Counted from the first letter of the stretch, positions 53,714 through 63,807 are shown. The stretch: DNA of 64,000 nt from Rhizobium etli CFN 42 (GCF_000092045.1 NC_004041.2:62001-126000), one strand, 5' to 3'. The notes: generated by a model from the sequence alone, not told the origin. A program made the numbers and translations.

Positions 53714-56227
53714 ATGTTCGTCGATCGCCTGTTATCCACCTTTACCATAAGAGCAAAGGTGTTATTGGTACTTGTACCCTTGATCCTGATATTGGCGGCA
53801 GTTGGTGGGGTCGGCTTAAAAGCAACTGGCTTGCTTCAGTCTCGTCTTCGGCTTTCAAATGAGGTTCTTCAGACCTTGAGCGGGTTTCGAAGTGTCGCGG
53901 AAAGCATGAACCGCTTTTTGGCGCAAAGCTCAACGGAGTACCGAGATGAGGCGCTGACAAGTTTAAACGGGCAGACCGCAACCATGCAGTCGCTCCAGGA
54001 AGCGGCGGCAGGTAGCGGGAGCGAAACTGGTGCGCTCGAAAACAGTGTATCGGCAATGTCCGTTATCTCGGGCAGCATCGGCCGCATGTGGTCTTTGCAT
54101 AATGACGAGGAATCCGTTCGCAGCGACATTGTTTCCAACTTGTCGAAGATCAAGGAGGTCGGAGGCGCCCTTAAATTGGCTGCGGTTGATGTGCGCTCAC
54201 AAGTACGCAATCAGGAGAACTCCGGGAAAACCATGCTCCGGGAGGCTACCCGCTCACTCGATACGGCATCAGTTATGCAACACATGGCGGAAGACTTGGT
54301 GAGCTTGCCGGACGGAGCGAAGCAGCCTCCGACTGTCGCCCAGCAAGGGCTTGTGATCAAAAAGTCGCTAAAAACAGTTAAGCGGGTAGTCTCGACTGCT
54401 GACGAGCAGGCCGTTACTAAAATTGAGAGGACTATCGCCAAGCTAATCGCCAACCCCGAATTTGTCGACCCTTCCACACGGCTTGCCGGCTCTGACCTAC
54501 AGAGCTTTGCGACGAACCTGCGAGTGGATGCGATCCAGCACATGATTGAAGGAACAAATGCGATCCGGGCGTTGGATAAAGCGTTGACGGATTCCGAAAT
54601 GCTTGTTGCGACGGCGACAACGATCGGCCAGGACGCCGATTCGATCGAAATCGAAATCAATAACCTGTTCCGTACAGCCAACGCAGAGAATCAGCAGCGC
54701 CTCGTTGAGCAACTTACAAAATTGGCGCGTGACACCGTGGCAGTTGGAGGCGTTGCCAGCTCGATATCTGGCTTCGATAAAATGCAGGAAGATCTATTCG
54801 CCCAGGTGGATTCTATCCAAGAGAACACAGAGAAGCTGGTCAAGATAGCGGAAGCCCGCCAAGCGCAATATTCTGAGGCGGACAAAACCGGTCAGGAGAT
54901 CTGGAAAAACCTCGTAACTTTTGCAGCAACTCAGGAAAACGATGCTCGCAATGAAAGCAATCTTGCCCGCTTGCTGTCAACTATCGCCACAGTGTCCGGC
55001 GTCTTGGTAGCCTTGGCGGCTGGCGCCGGCCTGATGGCGACACTTCGCGCCCCGATCGAACGGATCGCGAAGCGCATGCAAGAGCTGGCAAAGGGCGATC
55101 TTCGATCGCAGATTGTCGGACGTGACCGGAGAGACGAAATAGGTGAAATGGCTCGCGCACTCGAGGTTTTCCGTGAAAATGCTGTCTCGAAGATGGACAT
55201 CGAGACACGAACGGAAGCCGATAGGAAAACCGTTGAACAGGAGCGGATGGATCGTGAACGCGAACGCGCTCAGATGGAGGAGGAGGTCGCAACTGCCGTC
55301 ACCATTCTAGGAGAGGCGTTATCTCGATTGGCGCGTGGCGACATCTCTCAAGAAATTGACCGCCAATTCCATCCCAATCTTGAGCCGCTGAGGCGCGATT
55401 TCAATCACTCGCTTTCGATCCTGAGAGAGACAGTGTCTCATATCGACGAGAATACCAATCAAATTCAATGGGGAACCAGCGAGCTTTTCAAAGCCTCAGA
55501 TGATCTGTCGCGGCGAACTGAATTGCAAGCCGCCTCACTGGAGGAGGCTGCGGCCGCCGTCGAACAGGTGACGGTCACGGTCAGAAAATCATCCGAGAAT
55601 GCCTATGAAACCCAGGCTTTCGTGTCCGTTGTTAAAGAACACGCCGAGGGTGCGGCAACCATTGTGACCGATGCGATCAACGCAATGGGCAGAATAGAAG
55701 ACGCGTCCCACAAGATCGGCCAAATCATTGGTTTGATCGATACGATTGCGTTCCAGACAAATCTTTTGGCACTAAATGCTGGTGTCGAGGCGGCTCGTGC
55801 TGGAGATGCCGGAAAGGGTTTTGCAGTCGTAGCCCAGGAAGTGCGCGAACTTGCCCAGAAATCATCAGCTGCAGCCCGCGAGATTCGCCACCTGATTTCG
55901 GAATCCTCTTCGGAGGTGGCGATCGGCTCAGATTACGTGGGGAAAGCAGGTGAGGCGTTACACAACATAACGGCGTCGATCTTGAAGATTTCCGATCGGA
56001 TTGATCAAATCGTCAATTCGAGCCGCGAGCAAGCGGCGTCCCTCGCCGAGATCAACAATAACGTCAATGTACTTGACCAGGGAACACAACAAAACGCTGC
56101 CATGGCCGAGCAGACAAATGCCGCGGCAAAGACTCTCTCGGATCAGACTAACGAACTCAGCGAGCGGCTCGCTTCATTCAAATTGACCGAAGATAAGTCG
56201 ACGCGTCGGGTTAGGTTAGTGGCGTAA
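53714..56227 (+). CDS. Methyl-accepting chemotaxis protein, large
   Basis: An 837-residue chemoreceptor. ATG 53714 follows GGAGG. Membrane helix 1 at about 12-36, a long helical sensor region (about 37-420), membrane helix 2 at about 420-440, a HAMP domain (LMATLRAPIERIAKRMQELAKGDL and further) and the signalling domain with tip [20 protein letters not shown] (around residue 675). It lacks the C-terminal pentapeptide of the other receptor. The sensor region is unusually long and helical, as in HBM-type sensors. It lies next to an orphan binding protein that may present ligand to it. Confidence 0.93.
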   Translation: MFVDRLLSTFTIRAKVLLVLVPLILILAAVGGVGLKATGLLQSRLRLSNEVLQTLSGFRSVAESMNRFLAQSSTEYRDEALTSLNGQTATMQSLQEAAAGSGSETGALENSVSAMSVISGSIGRMWSLHNDEESVRSDIVSNLSKIKEVGGALKLAAVDVRSQVRNQENSGKTMLREATRSLDTASVMQHMAEDLVSLPDGAKQPPTVAQQGLVIKKSLKTVKRVVSTADEQAVTKIERTIAKLIANPEFVDPSTRLAGSDLQSFATNLRVDAIQHMIEGTNAIRALDKALTDSEMLVATATTIGQDADSIEIEINNLFRTANAENQQRLVEQLTKLARDTVAVGGVASSISGFDKMQEDLFAQVDSIQENTEKLVKIAEARQAQYSEADKTGQEIWKNLVTFAATQENDARNESNLARLLSTIATVSGVLVALAAGAGLMATLRAPIERIAKRMQELAKGDLRSQIVGRDRRDEIGEMARALEVFRENAVSKMDIETRTEADRKTVEQERMDRERERAQMEEEVATAVTILGEALSRLARGDISQEIDRQFHPNLEPLRRDFNHSLSILRETVSHIDENTNQIQWGTSELFKASDDLSRRTELQAASLEEAAAAVEQVTVTVRKSSENAYETQAFVSVVKEHAEGAATIVTDAINAMGRIEDASHKIGQIIGLIDTIAFQTNLLALNAGVEAARAGDAGKGFAVVAQEVRELAQKSSAAAREIRHLISESSSEVAIGSDYVGKAGEALHNITASILKISDRIDQIVNSSREQAASLAEINNNVNVLDQGTQQNAAMAEQTNAAAKTLSDQTNELSERLASFKLTEDKSTRRVRLVA

Positions 56228-56411
56228 GCTACGCATCGAACGGGACTGCCACGCGTCGGATGGCCACTGTGATAGCGGCGTTCTACTGAAGGGAAATCCG
56301 CTTACGGAAGCGAAATCCGGCCTTAGGCTCTTGGTCTCCCTTTCGCCGCCCGTCTGACTGTAAAAAACCCACCTAGAGCCGATCAACCTTCAAGAGATCA
56401 ACTGCTTTGCA

Positions 56412-57611
56412 ATGCTCAGAGACACGAGAGGTATCAAATCCGTGCGCATACGTGAAATTACAAGAGCCATTATTCTAATCACCGGCTTGGTGATCCCTTC
56501 TGTAGCGGCCGCCGGTGGCCTTACGGAATTGCCGCGGGAGGAACGAAAAACCTACGAGTTGCTCGATCCAAAGTTGCCTACAGGTGAATCTGTCTTCCGC
56601 ACGTTTAAGGCACAGCGAGCACCGCCGTGGAAAATTGGGTACGCATCGACATATGCTGACAATTCTTGGCGTGCGAGTATTCTTGATGAGTTCACAAACA
56701 AGATTGTTCCAGCTTTCAAGAAAGCGGGGCTGGTCTCCGAGTTCATCGTCACCCAGTCAAATCTTGAAGACGCTGTCCAGATCAGGCAGATGCGGCAGAT
56801 GGTAGACGACGGCGTTGATGCAATTATTATCTGCTGTTCGAACCTCACGGCGCTTAATCCTACGATAGAGTATGCGTATTCAAAAGGAGTGCCTGTGTTC
56901 TCGTACTCTGGTTACGTAACATCGCCGTTCGCCGTCAACGCAACTGAGAACAACATGCAAGGCGGGTTTGAGGCGGCGAAGTGGCTCGCTGAAGAAATCG
57001 AAGGAAGTGGCAATGTGCTTCTCGTTTCGGGGATCTCCGGCTTTGCCTCCTCGGACAGCTTTGACGTCGGCGCAAAGAAGGCTCTGGAGTATTATCCCGA
57101 GATAAAGATCGTAGGTCATGTCGACGGGAAGTGGACAGACAAGGTCGCGCAGGCCGAGGTGCAAAAATTCCTTGCAGCGAATCCCGGTCGAATTGATGGT
57201 ATTATCGTTCAGTCGGGAGCTGAGAATGGTGTTATCAACGCGGTGCGCCAGTCCGGGCGCGACATGATCCCAATCGTTCTAGGGGGCGAAGCTTCGGCAG
57301 CCTGTTACTGGCGACGGAACCCCGACTTCGTAAGCAAGAGTTTTCATTTCTGGCCGCCGCGCTCTGAGGCGGGTTTCGTATGGGACGTAATGATGCGAAC
57401 TCTTGAGGGACAGGGCCCCAAAATTCAGACAATCCTGCGGCCAGCAATTCCCAGTACCATAGAGGATGTAATGGCGGATTTGCCAGCTGATTGCGATCCT
57501 AACTCTGAGGATTGGATCGAGCCGAAGAATACAGCTTGGTGGTCTGCCAGCGCTGCTGCTAAATATTTCGATAACCCAGCGGATCCGCTCTCCTGGAAGC
57601 CGGCCGATTGA
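56412..57611 (+). CDS. Orphan periplasmic binding protein, paralogue of the ABC binding protein
   Basis: A 399-residue type I binding protein clearly paralogous to the one at 35454: both share PPWKIGYAS-YA-N-WRA, MRQMV(D/E)-GVDAIIICCSN, PVFS-SGYVTSP, NVLLVSGI-GFASSDSFD and ASAACYWR-NP-FV. A signal peptide ends near AAAGG. A GTG at 56442, behind GAGAGG, may be the true start. No ATPase or permease follows. It could feed the distant transporter or deliver ligand to the adjacent chemoreceptor. Confidence 0.9.
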   Translation: MLRDTRGIKSVRIREITRAIILITGLVIPSVAAAGGLTELPREERKTYELLDPKLPTGESVFRTFKAQRAPPWKIGYASTYADNSWRASILDEFTNKIVPAFKKAGLVSEFIVTQSNLEDAVQIRQMRQMVDDGVDAIIICCSNLTALNPTIEYAYSKGVPVFSYSGYVTSPFAVNATENNMQGGFEAAKWLAEEIEGSGNVLLVSGISGFASSDSFDVGAKKALEYYPEIKIVGHVDGKWTDKVAQAEVQKFLAANPGRIDGIIVQSGAENGVINAVRQSGRDMIPIVLGGEASAACYWRRNPDFVSKSFHFWPPRSEAGFVWDVMMRTLEGQGPKIQTILRPAIPSTIEDVMADLPADCDPNSEDWIEPKNTAWWSASAAAKYFDNPADPLSWKPAD

Positions 57612-58042
57612 AGATCGCATGCGGGGTCTGTGTGGAATGCGGTGCCTTCATGATCGGCTCTCGTGCAAGGTAGGCTGCGCTAAGGAATGACAGTTCAAAT
57701 TGGGAAATGCCCGGGTCGCCTCAGGAGACATGAGACAAGCGATCCGGTTCCAACGAACATATTTGCTCCGCGGTAGCATTCTTCCTCCGGCCCTCCTCTC
57801 GCCAAACGGGACAACATACTCATTGCGCCTTTCAATCTACGTGCTGCCGCGAAGGTTGTTGCTTCGAATGTGAAAGCAAAGTTCATTTCCGACCGCACTA
57901 TCCGGCTCAGGCCGACGCGCGGTTCGACGCCTTACTGACATATCTGCATCAATTTGTTGCTCGAATGATTTGGGTGGCGTTCCCGGAATTCCTGATCGGA
58001 TGGATGATGCATCTGTCTTGGCCCTCGGTAAGGAGCTTCACG
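57612..58042. other. Gap, no gene called
   Basis: About 430 bp between the binding protein and the GGDEF-EAL gene. Nothing recognisable apart from the ribosome binding site of the next gene. Confidence 0.4.
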
Positions 58043-60601
58043 ATGAATTCGACTTTACAACCGCTTTGGCAACGCTCCTTTTTTCAGAAAAGGCGCAATC
58101 GCCGGAGAGACGAAGCGCTGCATCATGATACCTCAGCCGACCGAGGAGCGCTGCTTGAAGCATTGATCGGCGTGTTGCCCCTCCCAATTTTCTTCAAAGA
58201 TCTGCACGGTCGCTATGTCGGTTGCAACAAGGTTTTCGAAGATCTCCTCGGTCGCTCGCGCGACGAGATCATCGGGAATACAGATTTTGATCTCAGTTCA
58301 ACGCAACTGGCGGAAATTTATTCTATTGAAGAGAAAGGCCTTCTTGAAAGGGGTGGAGCCCAAGTCTCCGAGCGTAAGATCGCTCTCGCAAACGGCGCCA
58401 TCCTGGATGTTGTCTGCAACAAGGCAGTTTTCAGAGGTCACGACGACGAGCCCGCGGGTCTGATTGGCGTTATCATCGACATAACCGAACACAAGTTGGC
58501 GGAGCAGGAACTCAAAAACGCTCTCGAACTAGCCCAAGGGATCGTCACCGCTATTCCAGACGTTCTGTTTGAGGTCGACGAGGATGGGCGATATCTTCAG
58601 GTCTGGACCAGAAATCCCGAACTACTAGCCCAGCAGCGGGAAATGCTACTGGGTAGGACGGTCGACCAAGTTCTTGCGCCTGATCAAGCGGCTATTGCAA
58701 TGGAGGCGCTTCGAACTGCAAGCAGTGAAGGAGTTGCCTACGGTCGATGCATTAGCGTATCCTTGCCAAACGGCGAGACCCGATGGTTCGAGTTGTCGGT
58801 GGCTAGACGACCAAGCGCCGATCCTGACGCCGCCACCACGCTCCTGGCATTTTCGCGTGATGTCACGGAACGAAGGCAGGCGGAAGACGCCATCAACTCC
58901 GTGCGGACGCAATTGCTAAGTGTGCTGCAAACCATTCCTGACATGGTTTGGGTAAAGAATGTCGATGGCGTACACCTGTTGTGCAATCATGCATTTGAGC
59001 GGCTGACCGGGAAATCGGAGGCGGAGGTCGTTGGAAAAACGGACCTTGAATTGTTCGGGGCTGAGAGAGCTCACATTTCCGGAAAATCTGATGAGGCCAC
59101 GATCGAAGCCGGTGGCATACTTATCGACGAGAATTGGGTGGTTTCCCCGGAGAACGGTCAGTCCATTCTTCTCGAAACACGTAAACTTGCGGTCCTCGGC
59201 GCCGGGGGAGAGGTTACAGGAGTCCTCGGGGTCTCTCGCGATGTCACGGAACTGAACGCCTCGCGGGAAAAAATCAGGCAAATGGCCTTTTACGATCCGG
59301 TGACTTCTTTGCCGAACCGCTTGCTGTTTAACGAGCGATTGCAAAAGGTCGTCAGTGACGCGTCGTCTCAACGTCGGCGGACAGGGGTAATGCTGATTGA
59401 CATCGACCATTTCAAAGTCGTGAACGATACGATGGGTCACCCTGTGGGTGATCAACTACTCTGCCAGGTCGCTACCCGGCTTAAGAAATCTGTCCGCGAT
59501 CTCGACACGGTTGCGCGTCTCGGCGGCGACGAGTTCGCGATTCTGTTGCCGGAAATCCAGACAACCGACGATCTCGATTGGGTTGCGTGCTCGATCCTCG
59601 AGAGATTCAAGGAATCTTTCCTATTGGATGGCAAGGAAGTCTACGTGTCATGCAGTGTAGGCATCGCGATCTCGCCCGACGACAGCACAGATGTCAACGA
59701 TCTGGTGAAATACGCCGACTCTGCGATGTATCTTGCCAAACGCTCGGGGAGAAACAGTTTTCGCTTTTATTCGAAGGATTTGACTGTGGGCGTGGAGGAG
59801 CGCATGCAGTTGGAATCTGAATTGCGCCGCGCTATCGAGCGCGAAGAATTGGAGCTGCACTACCAGCCCAAGGTGCTTCTGGACAGCGGCGTAATGATAG
59901 GATCGGAAGCGTTGTTGAGATGGCCTCATCCCGAGATGGGCATGATTCCGCCGGTTCGATTCATTCCGGTCGCTGAGGATACCGGGCTGATCGTTGAACT
60001 CGGGCGATGGGTGCTGCGTGAAGCGTGCAAGACGGCGAAGGAGCTGAACGCCGATTGCCACCACCTGCACAAGATTGCAGTCAACCTTTCGGGTAAGCAA
60101 TTCCAATGCTCACGGTTGGTAAACGAGATCGCTGCAATCCTCGGTGAAACCGGTTGCCGCGCGGAATGGATCGAAATCGAAATCACGGAGAGTCTGCTTC
60201 TCGATCGGAAGGGCGAGACCCTGCAGACGCTTCTTAAGCTGCGTCAAATGGGATTTTCGATTGCTATCGATGATTTTGGCACCGGTTACTCGGCGCTCAA
60301 CTATCTAGCCCGCTTCCCGATCGACACGCTGAAGATCGATCGGTCATTCATAAATAGCTCGGACAAAAGGAACGAAGAATTGGTCAAAGCGATTCTGTCC
60401 ATTGCACAATGTCTTGGGCAGGACGTGGTGGCGGAAGGTGTTGAGACCGCCGAGCAGGCAGCATTTCTCGCAGCGAACGGATGCGGTTCGGCGCAAGGCT
60501 TCTTTTACAGCAAGGCCCTGCCGAAGATGGAATTGATCGCTCTTTGGGTGCGCGCGTCCGCCACCGGCTTCGTTTCAGATCGTTACGCCGCTTCGCGATG
60601 A
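58043..60601 (+). CDS. PAS-PAS-PAS-GGDEF-EAL cyclic-di-GMP protein
   Basis: An 852-residue cytoplasmic protein. ATG 58043 follows AAGGAG at 8 nt; the frame stays open upstream without a ribosome site. Three PAS domains (about residues 30-150, 160-285, 290-410) precede GGDEF (LGGDEFAILL at about 492-501), with a canonical inhibitory I-site RDLD five residues earlier. Then comes EAL (SEALLRW at about 621, DDFGTGYSALNYL at about 750 and VVAEGVET near 800). Both domains keep their catalytic motifs, so it may make and break c-di-GMP, linking sensing to motility. No membrane segments are visible. Confidence 0.94.
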   Translation: MNSTLQPLWQRSFFQKRRNRRRDEALHHDTSADRGALLEALIGVLPLPIFFKDLHGRYVGCNKVFEDLLGRSRDEIIGNTDFDLSSTQLAEIYSIEEKGLLERGGAQVSERKIALANGAILDVVCNKAVFRGHDDEPAGLIGVIIDITEHKLAEQELKNALELAQGIVTAIPDVLFEVDEDGRYLQVWTRNPELLAQQREMLLGRTVDQVLAPDQAAIAMEALRTASSEGVAYGRCISVSLPNGETRWFELSVARRPSADPDAATTLLAFSRDVTERRQAEDAINSVRTQLLSVLQTIPDMVWVKNVDGVHLLCNHAFERLTGKSEAEVVGKTDLELFGAERAHISGKSDEATIEAGGILIDENWVVSPENGQSILLETRKLAVLGAGGEVTGVLGVSRDVTELNASREKIRQMAFYDPVTSLPNRLLFNERLQKVVSDASSQRRRTGVMLIDIDHFKVVNDTMGHPVGDQLLCQVATRLKKSVRDLDTVARLGGDEFAILLPEIQTTDDLDWVACSILERFKESFLLDGKEVYVSCSVGIAISPDDSTDVNDLVKYADSAMYLAKRSGRNSFRFYSKDLTVGVEERMQLESELRRAIEREELELHYQPKVLLDSGVMIGSEALLRWPHPEMGMIPPVRFIPVAEDTGLIVELGRWVLREACKTAKELNADCHHLHKIAVNLSGKQFQCSRLVNEIAAILGETGCRAEWIEIEITESLLLDRKGETLQTLLKLRQMGFSIAIDDFGTGYSALNYLARFPIDTLKIDRSFINSSDKRNEELVKAILSIAQCLGQDVVAEGVETAEQAAFLAANGCGSAQGFFYSKALPKMELIALWVRASATGFVSDRYAASR

Positions 60602-60880
60602 TGAGCGCGAATAAGGAAAAATGTCACCTGTCTGATGGACGGTGATGCGGTGCGCGCTGTGAGACAACTCAACTTGAGCCTCGTCAATCTCTGAATGTCT
60701 GCGGTTTTTCGCGGAACAGGGGGCAACGCTGGGTCAACGACCATGCGTTGTGCGGCCCCGCGAGCCGCATTCTCGAATGCTCTGCTCCTACTGCGCGGCA
60801 TTCGGTAGGCCGGGGAAAACGCGGTACACCGGCTCCTAAAGCAAGGCAGTCGCTCTCGATATGGCTTTCTTCAAAAATAT
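60602..60880. other. Gap upstream of the MBL gene
   Basis: About 280 bp without a recognised gene, ending in operator 7. Confidence 0.4.
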
Positions 60881-60907
60881 TTGACAGATTATCATACAAT
60901 CTGCCAA
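60881..60907. promoter_or_regulatory. GntR operator 7, extended palindrome
   Basis: Two arms, TTGACAGATT (60881-60890) and AATCTGCCAA (60898-60907), pair at 9 of 10 positions around 7 nt. This is the only copy with two full arms. It is 34 bp upstream of the MBL-fold gene start and includes TTGACA. Confidence 0.65.
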
Positions 60908-60941
60908 AAATGTCGCCAAGCACCTGATGGGAGGAAAATCA

Positions 60942-61838
60942 GTGTCTCTTAGTATGCATCACCTGGCCAAGCTTCCGTATTTTTATCCGTTCGAATTTGG
61001 CGATGGAAAAATCACGGTACTGTCCGACGGGCCGTTAGAGCTAGGAGATCCTCGCCTGAACTTCTTGGGGGTAGAGCCACGCACGGTCAGCCTGATGCTA
61101 GAGGACAATTTCCTGCCAACGAACAAAGTTGTACTCGAGCAAAACGTGCCGCTTGTTGAGATAAATGGAAGAACAATTCTATTTGATACCGGGATGGGGT
61201 CTTCCAAAGCTTTCGGGCCCACCACAGGTCGACTCCTAGCCAGCCTGAGAGAGGCAGGTCGAGATCCGACGGAGATCGATGCGGTGGTTCTGTCGCACGC
61301 CCATATCGATCATATCGGCGGTCTGTGCGATGCCAATGGAAGGTTAAATTTCCCGAACGCCGACATCTTCATCAGTGAGCGAGACTTCACGGACTGGACG
61401 GACGGGTCGTCGATCGATTCTTCATTTCAATTTCAAATCGATAACGCTCGGCGAAACCTGCTTCCCCACAAGGATCGGACCTTCTTTTTCAAAGACGGCG
61501 AGGAGTTCTTGCCGGGCGTTCACGCGATTTCGGCCCCCGGCCACACGCTCGGTCATCATTGTTTTATGCTGCAGTCGGGAAACGATCGCCTCTGTTTTCT
61601 CGGCGACCTTACGCACCATCATATCCTGTTGATGGAGAGGCCGATGATGGAATTCCGATACGACACGGACCCGAAGCTGTCAGCTAGATCCCGCACGCGC
61701 GTGCTTGATATGCTGGCGACAGATCGCATTGCGGTAATGTCCTATCACTTCGCATGGCCAGGTGCCGGGCATGTGGTGCGAAACGGAGACGGATTCCGCT
61801 ATATCCCCTCTCCAATGCAGTTGCTTGCACATCGATAA
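60942..61838 (+). CDS. Metallo-beta-lactamase-fold hydrolase
   Basis: A 298-residue hydrolase. Metal ligands are in VLSHAHIDHIGG (HxHxDH), a His in SAPGHTLGHH and an Asp in FLGDLTHHH, with a C-terminal SYHFAWPG. The GTG at 60942 is preferred because GGGAGG lies 7 nt upstream; the ATG at 60927 would include the ribosome site. It is the first of three genes behind operator 7 and 12 bp before the alcohol dehydrogenase gene. A lactone or ester hydrolase is plausible; a secreted enzyme is unlikely because no signal peptide is seen. Confidence 0.87.
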   Translation: MSLSMHHLAKLPYFYPFEFGDGKITVLSDGPLELGDPRLNFLGVEPRTVSLMLEDNFLPTNKVVLEQNVPLVEINGRTILFDTGMGSSKAFGPTTGRLLASLREAGRDPTEIDAVVLSHAHIDHIGGLCDANGRLNFPNADIFISERDFTDWTDGSSIDSSFQFQIDNARRNLLPHKDRTFFFKDGEEFLPGVHAISAPGHTLGHHCFMLQSGNDRLCFLGDLTHHHILLMERPMMEFRYDTDPKLSARSRTRVLDMLATDRIAVMSYHFAWPGAGHVVRNGDGFRYIPSPMQLLAHR

Positions 61839-61850
61839 GGAATTTCAAAG

Positions 61851-62978
61851 ATGCAGATGCGTTCGGTAATCCTCAGGGAGTCGGGTCTGCCGAAGCCCTA
61901 TTCAAATTCGAAACCTCTTAAGATTGAGCTTGTGGAACTGACGCCGCCTGGCCCCATGGAGGTGTTGGTCAAGATCAAGGCTGCCGGTGTCTGCCACTCT
62001 GACCTGTCCGCAATCAATGGGGACAGACCGCGTCCGCTTCCAGTCGCTCTAGGCCATGAGGCATCTGGCGTCGTCGCAGCAATCGGACCGAGTGTCGAGA
62101 AGGTTGAGGTTGGTGACCATGTAGTCATGTCATTTCTGCCGGTTTGTGGCCATTGCTCATATTGCGCTGAAGGCCGCGCCAGCCTCTGCGAACCGGGCTA
62201 CCAGGCCAATGCTGCAGGAACGCTTCTATCCGGCGGCAAGCACATCCGTTTGAGAGGATACGAAATTAACCACCATAGCGGCGTTTCTGCGTTTTCCGAA
62301 TATGCTGTCGTGTCGGCGAGCTCGGTAGTCAAAGTGACCAAAGATATCGATTTGGCGACAGCTGCTCTCTTCGGCTGTGCCGTTATGACCGGCGTTGGAG
62401 CTGTGATGAACACGTGTGGGGTCCGCCCAGGCCGTAGTGTGGCGGTAATCGGGCTCGGCGGCGTAGGCCTTTCGGCGATACTTGGCGCTGTTGCGAGCGG
62501 TGCAAGCGATATCGTGGCGATCGACCTAATCCAAGCGAAGCTGGATCTTGCCAAGGAGCTGGGAGCGACGAAGACTTTTTTGGCCACCTCGCCGAATATT
62601 GTTGCCCAAGTAAAAGGCGCGACAAGCGGCGGGGTAGACTACGCGATAGAGATGGCTGGATCCAAAAAGGCATTCGAGCTTGCATATGAGATTACCCGGC
62701 GCGGAGGGATGACCGCTACGGCCGGACTGGCCAGCGCAAATTCCCGTTTCGAGGTTTCGCCCTTGCCGTTGGTCGGAGAGGAGAGAACGATCAAGGGCAG
62801 CTATATGGGTTCCTGCGTGCCATCGCGCGACATACCCCGCTATATCGACCTTTACCTCAAAGGTAAGCTGCCAGTGGACAAATTGCTGTCGAGCACTGGC
62901 CCCCTTGATGAGATCAATGAGGTTTTCGACCGTCTTGACAGGGCCGAGATCAATCGACACCTAGTCTTGATGGACTGA
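61851..62978 (+). CDS. Zinc-dependent alcohol dehydrogenase
   Basis: A 375-residue class III-type medium-chain dehydrogenase. Catalytic zinc ligands are Cys in GVCHSD (about residues 46-51) and GHE (about 68-70); the four structural-zinc cysteines are in CGHCSYCAEGRASLC (about 99-113). The NAD motif is VIGLGGVGLSAI (about 199-210). It would oxidise an alcohol such as a hydroxybutyrate-type intermediate to the aldehyde, for which the dehydrogenase at 40291 could be the next step. Its stop overlaps the start of the next gene. Confidence 0.93.
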   Translation: MQMRSVILRESGLPKPYSNSKPLKIELVELTPPGPMEVLVKIKAAGVCHSDLSAINGDRPRPLPVALGHEASGVVAAIGPSVEKVEVGDHVVMSFLPVCGHCSYCAEGRASLCEPGYQANAAGTLLSGGKHIRLRGYEINHHSGVSAFSEYAVVSASSVVKVTKDIDLATAALFGCAVMTGVGAVMNTCGVRPGRSVAVIGLGGVGLSAILGAVASGASDIVAIDLIQAKLDLAKELGATKTFLATSPNIVAQVKGATSGGVDYAIEMAGSKKAFELAYEITRRGGMTATAGLASANSRFEVSPLPLVGEERTIKGSYMGSCVPSRDIPRYIDLYLKGKLPVDKLLSSTGPLDEINEVFDRLDRAEINRHLVLMD

Positions 62979-63772
62979 TGGCGGGGAGAATTCTCTTGAA
63001 CGAGTGGACAGTGCTCGCCATCCATTACGGCACCGCGCAAAGACCAGTAAGTGACCTGATACTAGAGACGAATGACATTCATGATCGTCCATCACAAATC
63101 GACTACTTCGTGTGGCTGATCCGTCTCGAGGACCGATTAATTCTTGTTGACACTGGTTTCGAAGCCGGAGAGGGCGCGGCCAGAGGGCGGACCCTCTTGA
63201 TCCATCCGGTGGCAGCACTGTGATGAACGTACAGTAGTTCATCAGAAATTACTGATGTCGTTGTGACACACCTGCACTACGATCACGCCGGAAACCTCCC
63301 GGCCTTTCCTAACGCCACTTTTCACATTCAGGATCGGGAGATGGCGTATGGAACGGGGCGGTGTATGTGCCATGAGCGAATGCGTCGGCCTTTTGCTACA
63401 GAAGGTGTCGTCGACGCGGTCCGGCTCGTTTTTCAGTCACGGGTACGGTTCCATGATGGGGATGGGGAAATTGTTCCTGGATGCAGGGTGCATCTGGTTG
63501 GCGGTCACTCGAAAGGTTTGCAAGTTGTTACGGTGGCAACAGGCGGCGCTTTGCTGGTTATCGCTTCCGACGCGCTTCATTTCCAGCACTATCTTGAAAA
63601 TGACGGCGCGTTTCCCCTGTTTGCAGATTACCTAGAGGTCATCGAGGGTTACAACAAGCTCCGCGTCCTTGCCGGAGCAAACGGACTCATCATTCCGGGT
63701 CATGACCCTGAGGTGCTACAGAAATTTTCTCCCCTTGCGCCAGACCTCCAGTTCGCTAGAGTTCTCCTGTGA
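62978..63772 (+). pseudogene. Frameshifted AttM/AHL-lactonase-like MBL hydrolase
   Basis: The first part (62978-63223) is a typical MBL start (LLNEWTVLAIHYGTAQRP, YFVWLIRLEDRLILVDTGF). After a stop the family continues in another frame from about 63250 with DVVVTHLHYDHAGNLPAFPN (HxHxDH site), VGGHSKGLQV, ASDALHFQHYL and IIPGHDPEVL. The break lies in about 40 bp around 63200-63245. Such two-domain order is seen in lactonases acting on homoserine or gamma-butyrolactones (AttM/AiiA group). A sequencing error is possible; if real, the gene is dead or only the second part is made. Confidence 0.72.
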
Positions 63773-63807
63773 CCCACAATAAACCGATTGAAATTTTTTG
63801 CTGTTTG

